DNA from: an uncultured Prevotella sp.
GTDB taxonomy: Bacteria > Bacteroidota > Bacteroidia > Bacteroidales > Bacteroidaceae
Assembly (NCBI GenBank): GCA_937922435.1
Contig: CAKZVT010000034.1
Coordinates: 1-34,612 of the forward strand
Length of the DNA stretch: 34,612 nt
Direction: 5' to 3'
Shown: in pieces, positions 32,541 through 34,612 of the stretch
How the letters are laid out: every line of letters starts with the position of its first letter
Position numbering within the stretch: position 1 is the first letter of the stretch
Translations under genes and position numbers: made by a program
Notes under the pieces: model-generated
The model's input: the letters and a program-made list of their open reading frames with translations, nothing else
What the model was told of the DNA's origin: nothing
The model's database searches: none

Positions 32541-32846
32541 CGTCAAAACAAAACAATAGGTGTTAGTTTGTTAGGTATTAAGTTATAAAGAAAGGTAAAG
32601 ATTGCAAGAAAACAGGATAACAAAGATGCCGTGAGGCATTGCAAAAGTTTTCATAGGTTTAAGGTAAAAAGGTTAGTTTAGGTAACAAGATGTACAACCC
32701 TGTTTGCTGTACTTACACAGCAACAGGTTTCGGGGGCGAGAGAAAGCATATAAAGACACGGCCTCCGGTTTTACAGAAGAAAAAGTTTCATGGTTAATGT
32801 TGATAAGAAAGGTGGGAGCTTTGAGTAAAAGTTCTCGCCGTTTTTT
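32541..32846 (+). ncRNA. Putative ~305-nt non-coding RNA
   Basis: This interval starts just after a perfect promoter and ends in a strong terminator, yet has no reading frame of note. Internal hairpins are ATGCC-GTGA-GGCAT (32626-32639 region) and an 11-bp stem CCTGTTTGCTGT/ACAGCAACAGG (near 32698-32727) with one bulge. The A-rich 5' third is unstructured. I do not recognise tmRNA, RNase P RNA or SRP RNA landmarks. A 6S-type or Bacteroidales-1-type RNA is possible but not shown by end-to-end pairing. Confidence 0.65.
32811..32846 (+). terminator. Terminator of the putative RNA
   Basis: GGTGGGAGCTTT (32811-32822) pairs over 12 positions, including G-U pairs, with AAAGTTCTCGCC (32828-32839), loop GAGTA, then G and six Ts. 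Confidence 0.9.
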
Positions 32847-32854
32847 ATGCCTGC

Positions 32855-32886
32855 GGCCAACTGTCTGATAGTCAGACAGTTGGCCG
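32855..32886. repeat. Palindrome after the putative RNA
   Basis: GGCCAACTGTCTGA and TCAGACAGTTGGCC flank TAG, a 14-bp perfect stem. It contains the CTGATAGTCAGACAGTTG word (32865-32882) that also flanks several 22-bp arrays. Confidence 0.85.
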
Positions 32887-32902
32887 CAGACTGTTTTTTG
32901 CC

Positions 32903-32990
32903 GTGCAAAAGGTGGCCTTTTAGCTTGTAAAAGGCCACCTTTTGGCGTGCGGTTGACGGCCTTTCAGATTGTAAAAGACGGCCTTTTGCA
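32903..32990. repeat. 22-bp palindromic array, four units
   Basis: Four units in phase between the putative RNA and the MATE gene: units 1-2 pair as AAAAGGTGGCCTTTT with AAAAGGCCACCTTTT; unit 3 is degenerate and unit 4 has AAAAGACGGCCTTTT. Confidence 0.9.
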
Positions 32991-33080
32991 AACGCACTGG
33001 TCGCAGGCCGCCGTGTCGTCGTTGGTTTGCCGCCGTTTTACCGGTCGTTTGCCGTAGTTCGTTTTTTGCCGTCAGGCGTG

Positions 33081-33110
33081 TTGGTGTTTGCCTGAAAAGT
33101 AGTAATTTTG
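33081..33110 (+). promoter_or_regulatory. Promoter of the MATE gene, giving a leaderless start
   Basis: TTG (33081-33083), 19 bp, TAATTTTG (33103-33110). The ATG at 33115 lies four bases after the element, where transcription should begin. Confidence 0.6.
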
Positions 33111-33114
33111 CACC

Positions 33115-34539
33115 ATGTTTTCAAGCAGTAAGGATAATGCGTTGCTGGCGATGATACGCAACGGACAGGAGATGAGCGGCAGTCAGAAGCTCAACTTGAT
33201 AGTGCAGCTCAGCGTCCCGTCCATCCTCGCCCAGCTTACTACAATCATGATGTTCTACATCGACGCGTCGATGGTAGGCTCGCTCGGCGCAAGGGCGTCG
33301 GCGTCAATAGGCATCGTGGAGTCTACAACGTGGCTGTTCGGCGGCCTTACGTCGGCCGCCGCGCTCGGCTTTTCGGTGCAGGCTGCCCATTTTATCGGGG
33401 CAAACGACTTTGAGAAGGCGCGCCAGGTGTTCCGCCAGGGGCTTATGGCTACGGCCTTGTTCACTGTCATCCTGACGTCAATCTGCGTCGCCATAGCCGG
33501 GCCTTTGCCGCGTTGGCTCGGCGGAGGGGCTGACATTTGCGGTGACGCAACAGCTTATTTCACCATATATTGCCTCTCGTTGCCCGTTTATCAAATAGGC
33601 ATCCTGTCGTCAAGCATGCTCAAGTGTTCGGGCAACATGCGCATTCCGAGCGTCATGAGCATACTGATGTGCCTGCTCGACGTGGTTTTCAACTTCTTCC
33701 TTATCTATGAGACGCGCCCCGCCACGGTGCTGGGCATCGACCTTACAATACCCGGCGCAGGCATGGGAGTGCCCGGCGCGGCTCTCGGCACGGCCTTGGC
33801 ATACGTCGTTACGGGCTGCATGCTGATATGGTTTGCCACGGTAAAGTCGCCCGAACTGTCGCTCAAGGGAGAGAAATGGTCGTTCGCGCCGATGTGGAAT
33901 TACCTGCGCAACGCGGCCAAGGTGAGCCTTCCGATGGGTGCGCAGTATATGATGATGAGCGGAGCGCAGATTGTAAGCACCATGATTGTCGCCCCGTTGG
34001 GCAACATAGCCATAGCCGCCAACACGCTGGCAATCACCGCCGAGAGCCTGTGTTACATGCCAGGATACGGTATCGGCGACGCAGCCACTACTCTGGTAGG
34101 CCAAAGTATCGGAGCCGGCCGCCGCAGTCTGGCGCGCAGCTTCGCCTACCGCACGGTGTTCTTGGGCATGGGTGTCATGGCGTTCATGGGCATGGTGATG
34201 TACATATTTGCGCCGGAGATGATAGGCGTGATGACCCCCGACGCTGACGTGCGCCTGCTCGGCTCGCAGTCTTTGCGCATAGAAGCATTTGCAGAACCCA
34301 TGTTTGCCGCCGCAATAGTTACTTACAGCGTGTGCCTCGGGGCAGGAGACACCCTCATACCGGCCACGATGAACCTTGCCTCAATGTGGCTTGTGCGCCT
34401 TACGCTTGCCGCCCATCTCGCCCCCACATACGGCCTGCGTGGTGTTTGGATGGCAATGGCCGTCGAGCTTACGCTGCGCGGTACAATCTTCCTTATCCGT
34501 CTTTTCAGCGGCAAGTGGCTGAAAAAGGGGTTTAAATAG
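33115..34539 (+). CDS. MATE family efflux transporter
   Basis: A 474-residue inner-membrane protein with about 12 helices in two related halves. Half 1 begins LIVQLSVPSILAQLTTIMMFYIDASMVGSLGARASASIGI; half 2 begins AAKVSLPMGAQYMMMSGAQIVSTMIVAPLGNIAIAANTLA with SLCYMPGYGIGDAATTLVGQSIGAG, a conserved MATE motif pair. Such proteins export cationic drugs or metabolites using Na+ or H+ gradients. The start at 33115 coincides with the predicted transcription start; Met codons at 33151 and 33172 are alternatives before the first helix. It stands alone between repeat arrays, so no pathway can be inferred. Confidence 0.92.
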   Translation: MFSSSKDNALLAMIRNGQEMSGSQKLNLIVQLSVPSILAQLTTIMMFYIDASMVGSLGARASASIGIVESTTWLFGGLTSAAALGFSVQAAHFIGANDFEKARQVFRQGLMATALFTVILTSICVAIAGPLPRWLGGGADICGDATAYFTIYCLSLPVYQIGILSSSMLKCSGNMRIPSVMSILMCLLDVVFNFFLIYETRPATVLGIDLTIPGAGMGVPGAALGTALAYVVTGCMLIWFATVKSPELSLKGEKWSFAPMWNYLRNAAKVSLPMGAQYMMMSGAQIVSTMIVAPLGNIAIAANTLAITAESLCYMPGYGIGDAATTLVGQSIGAGRRSLARSFAYRTVFLGMGVMAFMGMVMYIFAPEMIGVMTPDADVRLLGSQSLRIEAFAEPMFAAAIVTYSVCLGAGDTLIPATMNLASMWLVRLTLAAHLAPTYGLRGVWMAMAVELTLRGTIFLIRLFSGKWLKKGFK

Positions 34540-34565
34540 TACCCATTCAGGCAAATCAAACACCC

Positions 34566-34612
34566 AACCACAAGCAACCCAATACCCAATCACAAGCAAC
34601 CCGACACCCACC
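34566..34612. repeat. Tandem 22-bp repeat at the window edge
   Basis: Two units of 22 bp sharing CACAAGCAACCC (34566-34587 and 34588-34609) follow the MATE stop and run off the window. Sequence differs from the palindromic 22-bp family but the period is the same. Confidence 0.7.

Noticed and set aside
32541..32846. tmRNA, RNase P RNA or SRP RNA
   Set aside because: The characteristic ends and core motifs of these RNAs are absent.

Overview
The window reads as chromosome of a member of the Bacteroidota, most likely Bacteroidales and Prevotella-like; genus and species cannot be fixed from sequence alone. The grounds are the phylum-specific promoter (TTTG, about 19 bp, TAnnTTTG) found at many gene starts, weak or absent Shine-Dalgarno sites, TonB-dependent receptors with long signal regions, many SPII lipoproteins, and a lineage-typical ParC, DnaA and glycyl-tRNA synthetase.

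Layout. 0.15-2.7 kb (+): folB, a cell-wall amidase with a SPOR-like tail, and an MCE/MlaD lipid-transport protein. 2.8-8.4 kb (-): an orphan iron/cobalamin-type ABC ATPase, a lipoprotein S41 protease overlapping a DUF3316-like outer membrane protein, and parC. 9.1 kb (-): tRNA-Leu(UAG). 9.5-14.9 kb: a BtuB-like TonB receptor (+), a small outer-membrane barrel (-), a duplicated fragment of the receptor 3' end, and dnaA (-). After a 1.2 kb gene-free gap beside dnaA every gene is on the + strand.

16.1-23.6 kb is the most interesting block: TonB receptor, TatA, TatC, a NapH/NapG-like fusion ferredoxin with an internal twin-arginine segment, a Tat-lipoprotein aldo/keto reductase with two Fe-S motifs, a DUF1893 protein and an ECF-type S component. 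It looks like a self-contained Tat-dependent periplasmic electron-transfer system attached to uptake of an unknown molecule. 23.9-29.7 kb holds a trans-envelope TPR/HTH regulator, an outer-membrane barrel and a GH43 glycosidase; 30.1-32.3 kb has glyS and an FKBP-type lipoprotein behind duplicated promoters; 32.5-32.85 kb holds a probable unannotated non-coding RNA; 33.1-34.5 kb has a MATE exporter.

The intergenic DNA is crowded with repeats. The commonest family is a set of ten arrays, each of two to four near-palindromic units at an exact 22 bp period, scattered over the whole window. A second family of C-rich palindromes has entered coding sequence at least twice, probably three times. There are also two copies of a MITE-like element, a nested inverted repeat beside dnaA, and low-complexity repeats into which several genes run before stopping.
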